A DNA stretch of 64,000 nucleotides from Isoetes taiwanensis. Taxonomy: Eukaryota > Streptophyta > Lycopodiopsida > Isoetales > Isoetaceae. Under the pieces are notes generated by a model that worked only from the letters and a program-made list of their open reading frames with translations, had not been told where the DNA came from and made no database searches. The stretch is from NCBI GenBank assembly GCA_021234155.1, contig JAJEKV010000004.1:17793310-17857309 (forward strand), in the 5' to 3' direction. Of this stretch, positions 32,571-44,160 are shown one piece after another. A program made the position numbers and the translations under genes. The first letter of the stretch is position 1, and each line of letters opens with the position of its first letter.

Positions 32571-33357
32571 CCTCAATGCAGCAACACAAGGCATGCTTCA
32601 ACCAATTCATTTCTTAGCTTATATTCAATTTCTCTATTTTCCATTTATATTGTGTGCTATTATCTTGTATCCTTATCTGGCAGATGAGCATGAAGTTTTT
32701 GAGATGCTAATTTATTTGTTTGCATATTGGTATATTTTCTTGCCTCTAATTGTGTGTATCTTTTGGCATTTTTAATGCAGGCCTTTTACATTGCCTACGA
32801 ACATTAATATCTAGCATAATATATTGGCCTTTTATATTGCCTACGTACATGAAATATGCTTAGGACCTATCAAGTAGAGATTGGAAATAATCACAAATGA
32901 ATTCTATATCTTGGTTGCTTGATGCATCTACAACATAAGAACTATGTTGTATTTGGAATGGCACGTTGTACTTGGAATAGAATAGGTTGCAGTGTTAAAT
33001 ATGAATGGGGGTATTTTTACAATTCAATTTATGTTTGAAGCTATAGAAGTGTGAACCAATTCAAATTTTGGATGCGAATACCCCGTGTCTTTTTCTTCTG
33101 AGTTCCTTGTAAAAGCTGTGATTATTTTAAAGTTGAAGTGCCCAAGTATTTACTTTCTTTTTGGTGTTTATGCCCATCCATTTAAGTTGCCTTGCCATTT
33201 TACATATCTACGACATCATTACAATTCGGGCCAAAATATGTTTTTAATACAACAACATATATAACACATATGACACATATAATAATATAATTAAAAATGT
33301 TTTCTAGTTTGTTCATCAATTCTTAGGGCCCCGAAGGGGCCCAAAACTTTTTTGGTT
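32571..33357. other. Spacer, nothing recognised
   Basis: AT-rich, with an ACACATATGACACATATAAT stretch near 33264. No gene supported. Confidence 0.35.
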
Positions 33358-33750
33358 AACACACAAACCATTATATCCAACACTCTAAAATTAAATCCCC
33401 CTTCAAACCCCCTTTGGTTTGGGTGCATATTCACCGCGGGGGTGGCGTAGGCGGCGTGAGAGCCCCTATAATTATGTTTTGCACGTACAAAATCAACACC
33501 ATATAGTATATTACCTCAAATCTTAGAGTATTTTGCAAATCTTGTTATACAGTATAGCAAATTCCATACATCCATACCCCACAAATGAGGAACTTTGTGT
33601 ACGGTGTTAGATTAAAGAATAAGGGGTGAATATGCCTATCCAACAACTCTCGTTGCCCGGAGTCACCCCCCGTGTGAATATGCACCCAAACCAAAGGGGG
33701 TTTGAAGGGGGATTTAATTTTAGAGTGTTGGATATAATGGTTTGTGTGTT
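33358..33750. repeat. 77-bp perfect inverted repeat (foldback)
   Basis: The left arm 33358-33434 (ending GGGTGCATATTCAC) is the exact reverse complement of 33674-33750 (starting GTGAATATGCACCC), separated by about 240 bp. Outside the left arm lies a GGGCCCCTTCGGGGCCC-type hairpin (about 33328-33345). Single copies of the arm with the same hairpin occur at 43970-44160, so two copies of one family seem to have met head to head. Confidence 0.88.
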
Positions 33751-33841
33751 GGATATAATGGTTTGTGTGTGAATTGTATATGATATAAACTAATTTTCTT
33801 ACCCAACACCAATGCATATGGTAATGATCAATGTTGAATGA

Positions 33842-34033
33842 GATTCCTACCCAAGAAGGGTTGCCAAATTTTTTAAGAATGAGCATGATGCCCCACCATT
33901 TGACGATGACCTTGATAAGTATGTCCAATATTTGAATGACTACGAGGACCTCGAGAAAATTATGTTAGAGATTGAGGTTGAATCCTCAACATCATCAAAA
34001 TCGAGAGGGAGTTCCAAAGATAGTGAAAATTAA
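33842..34033 (+). pseudogene. Acidic coding-like fragment, family not recognised
   Basis: A 63-codon open frame without ATG runs from just after a TGA to a TAA. It reads RRVAKFFKNEHDAPPFDDDL, then YVQYLNDYEDLEKIMLEIEV and a serine-rich end. The composition looks coding, like the acidic C-terminus of a transposase or gag. It lies between the foldback repeat and a LINE fragment, so a mobile origin is likely but unproven. Confidence 0.35.
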
Positions 34034-34254
34034 AAGTTTGCTATGGGCGGCGAGAATTTTTGCTGGTTTGAATTTCTGGAGTTGCTTGGGTTTCCACAAT
34101 CCCAAACATCCAAACACCCATGTATCTATCTATCTATAGTTAGCCAGATAATGACTACCACTTGAAATTCTACAATTGTCATCCCATTTGCTTGTGCATA
34201 AACATTTGTAGAGTTGGCATAGTTTCATATATTCAATGTTATTCTCTACCTACA

Positions 34255-34668
34255 TTTGTAGAGTTGGCTTGGTTTCAAATGCCAATTCTAAAGTCCCGAT
34301 GACAAAGGCAGTGTTGCAATGGTTCAAGTATGGAAATACATGTACATGCTTTTTTTTCATTGCTGCAAAGAAAACTCGCTACTGTTGTACATTCTTTGGT
34401 GTTGTTGGATGGCTCTTCTATTCTTCATCCTGTGCATTTGGAGCAGTATCTTCATCAACACTTTTCTTTATTCTTTGTGGGACACCCATTGCCTTTTTAA
34501 TTGGACATGAAATTTGCTATTTGATTGAGGTACATCACATTATATTTGAAGAGCAAAGGTTGCTTCTTGAGTCCAATATTACGAAGGAAGATTTAAAAGA
34601 TAAATGCCCTAGATGGCTTCCCTATTGAATTCTTTCAGAGGTATTGGGACTAGTTGGAGGATGATATA
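34255..34668 (+). pseudogene. LINE ORF2 fragment upstream of RT, left of solo LTR
   Basis: WFKYGNTCTCFFFIAAKKTR resembles the linker before plant LINE reverse transcriptases. ITKEDLKD follows, and then in another frame GLPIEFFQRYWD, the opening RT motif. Part of the linker is deleted between ITKEDL and GLPIEFF. The frame is interrupted at 34668 by the solo LTR and resumes at 36339. Confidence 0.75.
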
Positions 34669-36333
34669 TGTGACGTTCCGGCCAAGATTATCTGGGTCCC
34701 GGGGCGTTATCTTTATCTTTGCCTAAATCCGCGTGTACACGCCACTCCGTGGCGTGTCTGTAGACGTGTAGCCAAGTGGGTAGCCCTAGGGGGCAACTTG
34801 CTAAGAATGTGCATTAGTATTAATGTGCACATTTTCCAATGTACACATTAATGTGGGCACACATTTCCATGTGGCCACTTGATGCCAAGTGGGCCATACC
34901 CAAGTGTGCAATTAATGTGCACATTTTCCAATGTACACATTAATGTGGGCACACATTTCCATGTGGGCACATTTTGCCACCTAGCCATTAAAGGCAAGTG
35001 GGCCCATTCCCAATTATCCCACATGCCAAAAGGGGATAATTGGAAACCCTAGCCACCCCCCTTGTCTATTTAAGTAGGAGAACCCTAACTTGCCCATTTT
35101 CGTTTCTAGGGTTTTAGAGCTCTGTTTTGGCTGCCTCAACAGCCAAAACCGCCCTCCCTGACTGCCCGAGAGAAGCTGCATCATTAGTTTCCCTTGATTC
35201 GAGCATTTCAGCAGGATGGTCGAGTTCAGGGCAGGAGAAGCAAGCCAAGGATTAGGTATTTAGTCAATTTAATAGCTTAAACCATCTTCTAGTCATTGAA
35301 TCAGTAGGTTTAGCCTATTAAATTGCCCATAGCAGCCCTCCAGATCTCTAGATAGCAGACTCTAACTAAAGGACCTAACTCTATGATATAGATTAGATCT
35401 TGTTCTTTAGTTCTTCTGTGATGTATATGGATGATGTATCTCTATGAACTCCTTGTATTGGGAAGGGGGGTAGAGACCTAAAGCTTGGTAGTAGATGCTC
35501 CTAGATTAGCCTCTCTAGCACACTATAGATTCGGCCTGTGCACAAGAGCCACACCGGGATGTGGGTGAAGGGGCCAGACTGGCTAAGAAGGAGGTTCATG
35601 TCCTGACTCTTGAACGATCCCTCTGGTGTGTAAAGCCTACCGGGGATCATTGTGACTACGTCCAATGGTTTGCCACTGCGTGTGGGCAAGGCATGGGCTC
35701 GACACCCGTGAAGTGGTGTTCACTTTCCAGTGGGTTCCGTCGAATACGGGCAGTGGCCCTCTAGTCACCTTGAGTCAGCATGTAGATCTCGGAGGGAGTG
35801 ATCCCTACCGCACCATCGGGCTGGGAGGATGAGCCGGGGAGTAGCCCTTTGGCTATGCATCCGTGGGCTCTGATCGTCCCGACACTTTTCGGACCACTCG
35901 CAAAGTGTGCACGGGAGGGGCGGATGGAGTGGACAACCCTAAGCCATGTTCATATGCCCGAAAATCCATTGCCATGAATTAAATGCGCAATGAACTCTGG
36001 ACCCAAGCCGTCGATCATCCCTTTGAGTCCGAGCCTTGGGTAGGATTCCCTATGTGATGTCTTTGATCTTTGTCTATGCAGATATGTGGAGGACCATCCT
36101 TCGTGATGGTCATATGATGTTGATATATGTGCTACTGACATGTATGTTTACGCTTCCGCAGCTAGGTAGGCCCTGAGGGAGACGGGGTGCAATGACCCTT
36201 CCACTCTTCCCACTGGAACCCGTCACGGTTGCAGTGTCATGTGGAGGGCCCTGTATTAGCATGGAGCTGGTATGGGGGATGAACTCCTGTTTGTATACGG
36301 TGAGTGCACCGTATGCGAGTAGGGGACGTCACA
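34669..36333 (+). mobile_element. Solo LTR of a gypsy-type element
   Basis: 1,665 bp with 8-bp inverted ends TGTGACGT...ACGTCACA and ATATA duplications on both sides (34664-34668, 36334-36338). It contains no gag or pol, as expected after recombination between two LTRs. Around 34800-34975 a block with ATTAATGTGCACATTTTCCA occurs twice. CTATTTAAGTAGG at about 35066 is a plausible TATA box, followed by a C-rich leader. Related LTRs are at 1-1447 and about 60020-61180 (both inverted), and its 3' part resembles 40075-40290. Confidence 0.92.
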
Positions 36334-37110
36334 ATATATATGCATTTCAGAAATTTAGGTCCTTTGATAATTTTGAATACATATTGTGTTCCCTCATTCC
36401 AAAGAGTAAGGAATACAAGACTATTTCTAAGTGGCGACCTATTGCATTGCTCTCCTTTGTTTACAATATCTTTGCTAAGACATTGGCAAAAGGAGTTCAA
36501 GAGATTCTGGCTGAATCTATCTCTTCAACAATATTTGGTTTTCTCCCTCGTTGAAATCAATGTGGTTGATGCATATGAGAAAATGTATTGGGCTCAATTA
36601 CAAGATCATAGAGTGGTGTATCTTAAACTTGATTTTGCTAAACCAATGGTAGTGTTGATTGGGGATTTTTTGAGAAGTGACTTCTTCTTGCTTATGCATT
36701 TGGGGAGTCATTTAATGGGCCAAGGAATTTGGCAAGGTTGTGCCTTAGCACCTTCGCTCTTCACAACTGTGGCCGAAGTACTATCCCAGCTTTTCTCTGT
36801 TACTCGAAATGGCATCATTCAAGGTCTGCCAATGGACAATGGTTCTAAAGAGTTATATAATGAATATGCTGATGATACTTTATTGTTCCTAATCACTGAG
36901 GCCAAAAACTTTTATAATGTTAAGCTATTGTTAGACACATTTTCTTTAGCATCAGATTGTGGTTTGGCAAAAGTGTATTGCTTTGTGGATGTTGGACAGT
37001 CCTTTCCCTCCTTGTATCTTGGATTATCCATGGAAAGTGCTTCTGCATGCAAGACCACGAAGTTATCTGGTATCCCCATTGGAATTCACGTCTTTGCTTT
37101 AGATGCTTGG
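36334..37110 (+). pseudogene. LINE ORF2 reverse transcriptase fragment, right of solo LTR
   Basis: The frame entering from 34668 continues: EDDIYAFQKF, then SLIPKSKEYKTISKWRPIAL and YNIFAKTLAKGVQEIL. After frameshifts, VVYLKLDFAKPMV, GIWQGCALAPSLFTTVAEVL and the YADD box at 36865-36876 (NEYADDTLLFL) follow. It belongs to a LINE family different from the element at 26-30 kb, by its YADD and wording. It ends abruptly near 37110 where gypsy sequence begins. Confidence 0.85.
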
Positions 37111-40075
37111 GATGAAATTATTAGAGGGTGCGGTTACGGAGAGACAAAGCCTGTTATCGGTGTTTCCAGGACATCGCATGCAGGAATGCCTATATGTTAC
37201 CCAAGCTGCACAAGCCGCCCTTGCAGAAGTGGATTGGAATGATGTGTTACCATCATTGGATCCTCCAACCGTTGCTGATGATGAAGCTCCAGACTATATA
37301 CAAGGTGAGTCGCACATATATGCTGCTATTGAAACATGTCAAGCTGACAATCAACCTTCCGTTATATCCATGGTTGGCAAAGTAGACAGTAAGCCTTTTG
37401 TCATCCTTATGGACACGTTTAGTACGCACAATTTTGCTTCACCTAGAATGGCAGAAGTCTTACAGCTTACTCCTTTGAGATCAAAGCCACGTCCAGTTAT
37501 GCTAGCTAGTGGGCCAGTTCGTCATAATCAAGTCTGACGCATTAATTTGAACATCCAGTTGCCAGGAGCACCCGTTGCTCCAGGAGCCGAGATTATGAAC
37601 ATCGGTTGGTATAATCTCATTGTGGGTATGGAGTTCTTGGCTACCGCAAAAGAAAACATAGACTGTGAAAAGCAGGAAGTTACCTTTAACGCGGCTAGCT
37701 CGTGTGACTATAGCAAGTAAGCCAGTTATTCCAATTCTACAGTGTATTTCATTGCCTCAGTTGGATAAAGCCGTCAGGAGGTATCAGGTTGCTTGCATTG
37801 TTAGACTTGCCTTAGTGGAGGCCATTTCTAAACAGGAAGAGATCATTGGAAGCTTGCCCAAAGCAATTGCTGCCTTATTTCGTAAATTCCACAACCTTTT
37901 TTCGGATGAGATTCAAAAATTACCATCTTTCAGAGGCGTGGAATATGAAATCACACTGGAACCCGATACTAAGCCTACCAGTAAGGCCTCGTATGCACAT
38001 CCGAATTGGCAGAGCTTAAGAAGCAGCAGCAAGACTTTCTTAACTTGGGATTCATTCGGCCAAGTGTGTCACCCTTTGTTGCCCCTATTTTATTTGTGAA
38101 GAAAAAGGATGGTACCTTGCGCATGTGTATTGATTACAGGCAATTGAATAAGCACACAATTAAGAATCGGTATGCTCTATTATGTGCCGCTGATCCGATG
38201 AATCAATTGCAAGGGGCAAAGTACTTTACGAAGGTTGACCTTCATTCAGTATATCACCATATCAGGATTAAAGAGATGACATCTATAAGTCTGCCTTTCG
38301 GACACACTACGGCCATTATGAGTTTACCGTTATGCCCTTTGGGCTAACCAACGCTCCCGCTACGTTCATGAGGTTGATGAACGATCTCATTTGTGAATAT
38401 GTAGATGACTTGTCATCATTTTCTTCAATGATATCCTTATCTATAGCAAAATCCTGGAGGACCATGTGCGTCATCTTCAGTTGCCCTGCAGAAATTGAGA
38501 CGTCGTCAACTTTATGCTAAGTTTTCCAAATGCAAATTTGCAACTACGTACCAAGGTGGATTACTTAGGATAAATTGTCTTTGAGATGGCATATCAACGG
38601 ATCCAGCCAAGATCAAAGCAATAAAAGATTGGTCTGTTCCAGCGAATGTCCAGAGGTCTGCAGTTTTCTAGGTTTGGAGGGAGATTATCAAAAATTTGTT
38701 AAGGACTTCGCCAAGCTTGCAGCGCCTCTTACGGACGTTACAAAATATGAGAAGGTTAAAGATTGGATGACGCATGGGAAAGAGAAAGTCCAGATCGGAT
38801 TTCAATCAGTAAATGACGCTTTGACAACCGCTCTAGTTCTTACCTTGCCAGATCCTTAGAAGGATAAGTGGGTTGCCACAAACACTAGTAAGATCACTAC
38901 AGGTGGTGTATTAATGCAAGAAAGTAGAGTAATCGCGTAAGATTCTAGAAAGACAAATAATGCCAAACAACGATACCCCATGTATGACCAGGAGCTACTT
39001 GCAGTTGTGCGCGCATTGCATATTTAGAGACATTTACTTGCTTGGGAGACGATTCCAGTTGGATACAGATCACCAGAGTCCTACATATTTTAAGATTTGC
39101 TCCAGCTATTTTTTGCCATGGATGAAGAGGCACATTGTGTGATACATTAAGCAGTGTCAAATATGTCAGCAGACAAAGGCGGAACAATTGTGGATCCAGG
39201 AGAATTGTAGCACTTGGATGTTCCTAATGGAAAGTGGGAAGTTATTACCATGGATTTCATCGAGGGGCTTCCTCGCACTATGAGGGCTTCGAGCTTTAAT
39301 GGTTGTGGTCGACAAGCTTTTTAAAATGGCACATTTCTTGCCATGTCGAACCACGGACACCGCATTAGACACCCCCTTGTTGTTCATAAGGGAAAAATTC
39401 TGCCTTCATGGGATGCCCCCTACTATTATATCAAACTGGGATCCTAAGTTTGTTAGTGCTTTTTGGAAGGATTTCTTTAGCACTATTCAAACTAAGCTTG
39501 CTATGAGCACGACTTACCACCCACAGACGGATGGCCAAACCAGCGTACCAATCGCATAATAGAAGGATATGCTATGTAACTATGTCTGGAACAAGCAATC
39601 CCAATGGGCAGATTATATCCTTTTGATGGAGTTTGCTTATAACAGTACTAAATAGGAGTCCTCAAGGATGTCTCCTTTTATGATCAACTATGGCTATCAA
39701 TGCCTTACTCCAGACACGTGGCATAATCCCGTTTCCAAGGTGGAAGTCTCTCAGCAGCTACTTACATATATGCAGGCCTTGGTCGAGGAAGTTTGAGGGT
39801 ATTTATTAGCTGCTCGAACCTGGCAAAAGAGCCTTGCCAATAGGCATCGGACACCACGAGAATTTCAAGTTGACGAATCCATATGGCTAAAGATTAAGGT
39901 CAAGCAGGCCAAGCTAAAAATTTGCAATTGCAAGAAGCTGGCATCTAGATGGGCGGAACCCTTTGAGATAACTGAGAGGATAGGCTCTTAAGCCTACCAG
40001 TTGAACTTACCTACACATTTGAAACTCCATAAAGTATTTCATGTGAGCCTTCTCAAGAAGCATACATGTGTATGC
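37110..40075 (+). pseudogene. Ty3/gypsy gag-pol, heavily decayed
   Basis: Domains in gypsy order: a zinc knuckle broken by a frameshift (CYRC...GHRMQEC, about 37150-37195); a retropepsin-like piece (FVILMDTFSTHNFASPRMAE, with the usual active DSG changed to DTF); RT with [20 protein letters not shown] and [18 protein letters not shown], where the catalytic block reads FFNDI instead of F-x-DD; RNase H (YPMYDQELLAVVRALH); and integrase with VVVDKLFKMAHFLPCRT and YHPQTDGQT. A C-terminal piece resembling the region before a chromodomain (FHVSLLKKH) ends it. At least ten stops or shifts are visible, and the integrase Glu region is destroyed. Unlike the nearby copia, this is an old insertion. Confidence 0.88.
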
Positions 40076-40290
40076 TTGCTAAGTGCTAACATGTATGTAC
40101 GCTTCCGCTGTATTTAGGATTCCCACAGAGAGCGTGGGACAAATGATACCTCCGTGTCCTTCACCCAGACACTTGGCCATCCCAAGTGGTCCGGTGTAGC
40201 CGCCGAGGGAGGGGAATTTCCCTGTATTTGTACGATGGGAGCATTGTATAGATTCTGGGAGCATCACATCAATCGAACCGGATCAATGGG
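40075..40290 (+). mobile_element. Partial LTR downstream of gypsy pol
   Basis: ACATGTATGTACGCTTCCGC matches ACATGTATGTTTACGCTTCC of the solo LTR (about 36139). TGTACGATGGGAGCATTGTA resembles the 3' end of the inverted copy at 60020. Only the 3' portion of an LTR is present, so the pol-LTR junction is rearranged. Confidence 0.5.
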
Positions 40291-40555
40291 ATCTCTGGCT
40301 ACAACTTCTCTTGAACACCATGTGTGTTATATTCATATATACAAAGATGGCCGTCACAGATATACATTGTTTATCATCACGCTCATTACCCTAAACATCG
40401 TGTTCAAAGCCAAGACCTTATATCATTGATAATGATATGCCAAAAAGATTGTTACATCCAATATTCCCATAATATTATGGATTTAGCTAAGGAGTTGTAG
40501 ATGAACTTGGTCTTGCTTCGTCCTGTTGTGGAGGAGGGGCTTGATGTCTCTTCCA

Positions 40556-41800
40556 GCGTTAAGGAAGGGCAACTCCTGAGTTCACGCTAGTGGTGGCTGC
40601 TGAGGCTATAGAAGGTGGAAAAGGCATCGCTAATGGTGCAACTACGTCGACCACCATCTTCATACTCATCCACGCAACAAGGTCTTGGCCGAGGGAAAGC
40701 AATGCCACGCCTGAAAAAGACAATAGTTAGCTGTCAGAGATTGGTCTCTGGTGCCCTGCTACTGTGGATAGAGCCCAAAATGCCCATCATGATGCATCCA
40801 CTTGGGCAACCAAATCCTTGGCAGTAAAAAGAACTTGACTCTCTTTGAATGTATACAAAACGAATCGGGTAAGATGATTACTCAATGTGACCATCCATGA
40901 TAAAGTAGTGCAAACCACCTTCTTATCGAGGTTGATAATTAACTTCATCTTCCTTCACTGGTTTCTCTATCAATGCTTTGCCGTACTCATTCGGTTATGT
41001 GAAAATATCAACATTCTTGATGTTAGAAACATGGGAATCCATAGAAGTGAAAGCTTGGCTTAAAGGGAGGCCCTTGCATTATAATATCTTTTAACCCTAG
41101 AAGAGTTTGTGATGGATCAAGTTTTCCCTGTTTATATCATGCAATGCATGTTCAAAAGGTGGCGGCAATTTGGAGAAAGTGAAAGTAATGAAATCATCTA
41201 CACAATATTTTGCCAAATCAAAAAGGACATTGAGCCTCTTCCTTTTGATATTGTCTATTACGTGATATATCCATAAGGTATCGTCAAGCATTAGGTATTC
41301 CTCCCCATTCATATAGATGGGTGGCACTATTTATGGTCAATAGGCATCCCGTCTACTAACTGTTTCCATCAATTATTATCATCTATTTTGTTTTCATCTT
41401 CCTCTTGAACCTCAGGAGGTAGCACCTTTCTTTTCTCTTCTATGTCCTCGTCTTTAGTGTACCTGTCCAAGTGCAAAGCTGACCTCGAAGAAGGTGTCTT
41501 TGCCCTTACCCAGTAATAGGTAACTCTTTACCCCTACGAATGATGCCATGAATGACATCAAATACTGACATGTTATCAGCCAACATTTGCTTTGGAAGTG
41601 TCTAGGAAGGTACAACTTAGTGGAGGTACCCATTGTACAGCATTGAGATATCATCTCAGTCCTTAAAATGCTACCAAATCTGCATACTCCAGGTTAGCTT
41701 GCATGTTGCTAGTGAGATCCACCTCTTAAAGTAAATATTGTTCAAAAACATCGAAAGGAATTAACGGATTCCAATGCTCACCATCAACATGCCATTGGAG
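40556..41800 (-). pseudogene. Gag-like protein of an undescribed repeat family, copy B
   Basis: On the minus strand, frames broken by stops give QWHVDGEHWNPLIPFDVFEQ (from about 41800), EEYLMLDDTLWIYHVIDNIK with LFDLAKYCVDDFITF (41330-41100), and ALISLGQDLVAWMSMKM (about 40690-40640). Each aligns in order with copy A at 51264-52603. The family is unknown to me; helical, acidic and without enzymatic motifs, it could be a gag or a multicopy host protein. This copy is more decayed than copy A. A histone H3-like fragment lies about 300 bp upstream on the same strand, as in copy A. Confidence 0.65.
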
Positions 41801-42100
41801 GCGCTTGTGATAGTGCATAAAAGTGAAGTGTCAACTCTGCAGTTGAAAGACACTGGAGGTGCTTATTAAGTGAAAGCCTTAATTAGAAACCCTAACTTTT
41901 ATAAAGTTCAAAAAGTTAGGTGTTCATGTCATGTTGTCATCGTCATTAAAATAGGTGTTGTTGCTGTTGCTGTCGCTGTTGCTTAACTCAATTACTTTAC
42001 AATTTATAGCGTAAACTATAATACAGAGTAAAACATCCTTATACTACATTCAAAATTTGTTTACATTGTACAATATTCAACATTGCTCACCTCTGATTCT

Positions 42101-42181
42101 TCATGCCGAATGCATGTATTTAGGCGTAATGATGACTCTTTTGGCATGGATAGCACAAAAGTTCATGTCATCAAATACTAA
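42101..42181 (-). pseudogene. Histone H3 C-terminal fragment, copy B
   Basis: The minus-strand frame reads [20 protein letters not shown] and continues KYMHSA to TGA at 42101-42103. It matches the H3 C-terminal helix region (canonical [20 protein letters not shown]). Only about 27 codons are recognisable. The position relative to the gag-like ORF equals that in copy A. Confidence 0.7.
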
Positions 42182-42450
42182 AGACGAAGATGGCATGGGT
42201 TTGGAACTTGATGTCCATTTTGAACCCTTGTACCACCTCTCAAACCAACCTTTGAAACATAGCTTTCAAATCAAAAGCTTGGTAGACTTTTGATATTTAT
42301 AGATTTCCCGTAATGCCACTGTACTTGGCCTCCACAGATAAGGCTCTTCTTGGCTGCTCATGGTCAGAGAGTTAATTATCGTGGACCTGTTTGTGTCTTA
42401 ACCCAGAAGACCCGCCTTTAGCCTTATCACCAATTGCCTTTAGTGTCGAA

Positions 42451-43126
42451 TTATAGATTGATGTTTTTGTGCCTTCTCTTAGGTCTCGAACCACTTGCCC
42501 CAATTGCATCCCCCAATTGCGAAATTGGGGTCTTAGATTCTCGATGTCTCCTTGCACCTGGGTCCTTCTTTTCAATTATGCCTTGTACCTTTTCAGGCCT
42601 GTCCCTCATTTGATGCGCTATATTTAGAGGGGGTTGGTCGGGAAAAGCTTTAGAATTTCCTCCCAAGCAAGAATACTTTAGTATATGGTAGCATTCCCCT
42701 TGGAATATGCATTCCCCGTCGTCGAGGTACACATACTTTCTTCCCCATATGAGGGCCATGCCTCTCCCTGCTTCACCAGCATCCTTGCCCATTGCTAAAT
42801 CCATTACCCTTTGACCCTCCCCTTGAATGTATTTAGATGGGTCGGACCCAAAGAGTACCTCAGATACGTGCTTGCAAATGGTTTGGATCTCATCTTCCAT
42901 AGCTACTAGGGTATAGCTTGACCCCCTTGCATTAAACTTATAGAGGACTCAGGCAGTCAGATGGAAGATAGGATATGGCACGGCATTTTCGGGCATAAAC
43001 CTTTCTTCATGTTGCCCAAAATATTGCTCAAGATCTTCAGCGACTCTATTCATGGACATGCCTATGAGGGCAAGGAGTTGGGCTATACTACACGTGGAGA
43101 TAGACTTGATGTCCTTAGTGCGGGCC
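42451..43126 (-). pseudogene. Unrecognised ORF pair upstream of copy B
   Basis: From ATG at 43126 the frame reads MARTKDIKSISTCSIAQLLA and continues with NRVAEDLEQYFGQHEERFMP to a TGA near 42950. It resumes at MEDEIQTICKHVSEVLFGSD for 149 codons. Composition and length suggest real coding origin with one nonsense change. MARTK equals the first five residues of histone H3, but the following residues do not match the H3 tail. I found no counterpart beside copy A. Function unknown. Confidence 0.4.
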
Positions 43127-43199
43127 ATGTCATAAGAAGAGAGAGAAGGGGGTAAGATAACTTAGGGTTTAGAGAAGATTGGCTATGGCAAAAGTCCGT

Positions 43200-43969
43200 A
43201 AGGCGATGGCGATGGCTATGGCAAACGTACATTAGGGGAATGATACAGGAATAACCCAATAAAAGGTTTGAGGTAAATATTTTTTGTTCAAAACAATATG
43301 ACAATTTAAAATTTATTCGCCCATTATATGGTGGCGCATTAGGTTTTTATATGCCCCATTTTAAAATGTAAGACTCCGCTAGGAGAAATGCGTCACCTTT
43401 TTGCTTGACCTAAAATCTTTCCAATGGAGCATCCTCTGATGGGACTTTTTGGGAGTTTTAGTAGATTCAAGTGTCCTCTATTCAAAAGCACAAAAATTGC
43501 TTTAGTCCACACTTCCTACAAAAACTTATGGCCAATTTGGACAAGAGACCTCTTTTGCCCTGTTTTTAGATCTACGTTGTTCATTTTTCACAATTAAACA
43601 AAAAAAAGAAAAGAAAGGAAAAACTCGGTCATGATCTTGCTCCACTCTACTTATAGTACACAATTGTGATTTGATTTCCCTACAACTCAATTATCTCCAC
43701 TCAACTCTTTATTAAATATTTCTACAATTTAGGACCTTTCTCACAAGCTTACTCTGTTTCCAACAAGATAACCTTATTGTTTGGGGTCTAGGTCAGGTTC
43801 TGGATAGTCTGCAAGATGTCTCTCTGTCTGGACCGTACATAGCGATCCTCGTTTGTGGGGTATGCATATACAAGTTTTTGTATACTGTATATTAAGGTTT
43901 GCAAAATACTATAAGGTTTGAGAATATGTACTTAATGGTGTTAATTTTGTACATGTATTGTAAATTTTT
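43200..43969. other. Spacer, nothing recognised
   Basis: AT-rich sequence with no ORF or repeat I can name. Confidence 0.35.
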
Positions 43970-44160
43970 TGGGGCTCTCGCTGCCCTACGTAACCCCCCG
44001 TGTGAATATGCACCCAAACCAAAGGGGGTTCAAAAGGGGGATTTTAATTTAAATGTGTCAAATGCAATGGTTTGTGTTAATAATATTAATGGTAGTTGTG
44101 TGTTAATGGTTTGTGTTAACTAAAAAAAATTTTTGGCCCCTTCGGGGCCTTAAGGATGTT
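43970..44160 (+). repeat. Dispersed element with terminal GGCCCCTTCGGGGCC hairpin
   Basis: CCCCCCGTGTGAATATGCAC starts a block also found at 33665 and, inverted, at 33434. It ends with TTTTTGGCCCCTTCGGGGCC and TTAAG, as the copy at 33320-33345 does on the minus strand (TAAG). A 3' hairpin followed by a short conserved tail is reminiscent of a Helitron end, but the required CTRR spacing is not met. Confidence 0.6.

Noticed and set aside
43126-43140. Histone H3 N-terminus at MARTK
   Set aside because: Only five residues match; the next residues do not resemble the lysine-rich H3 tail. Kept as a finding but not called H3.
44090-44160. Typical Helitron 3' end
   Set aside because: The hairpin is present, but CTRR at the proper distance and an A-T insertion site are not seen.
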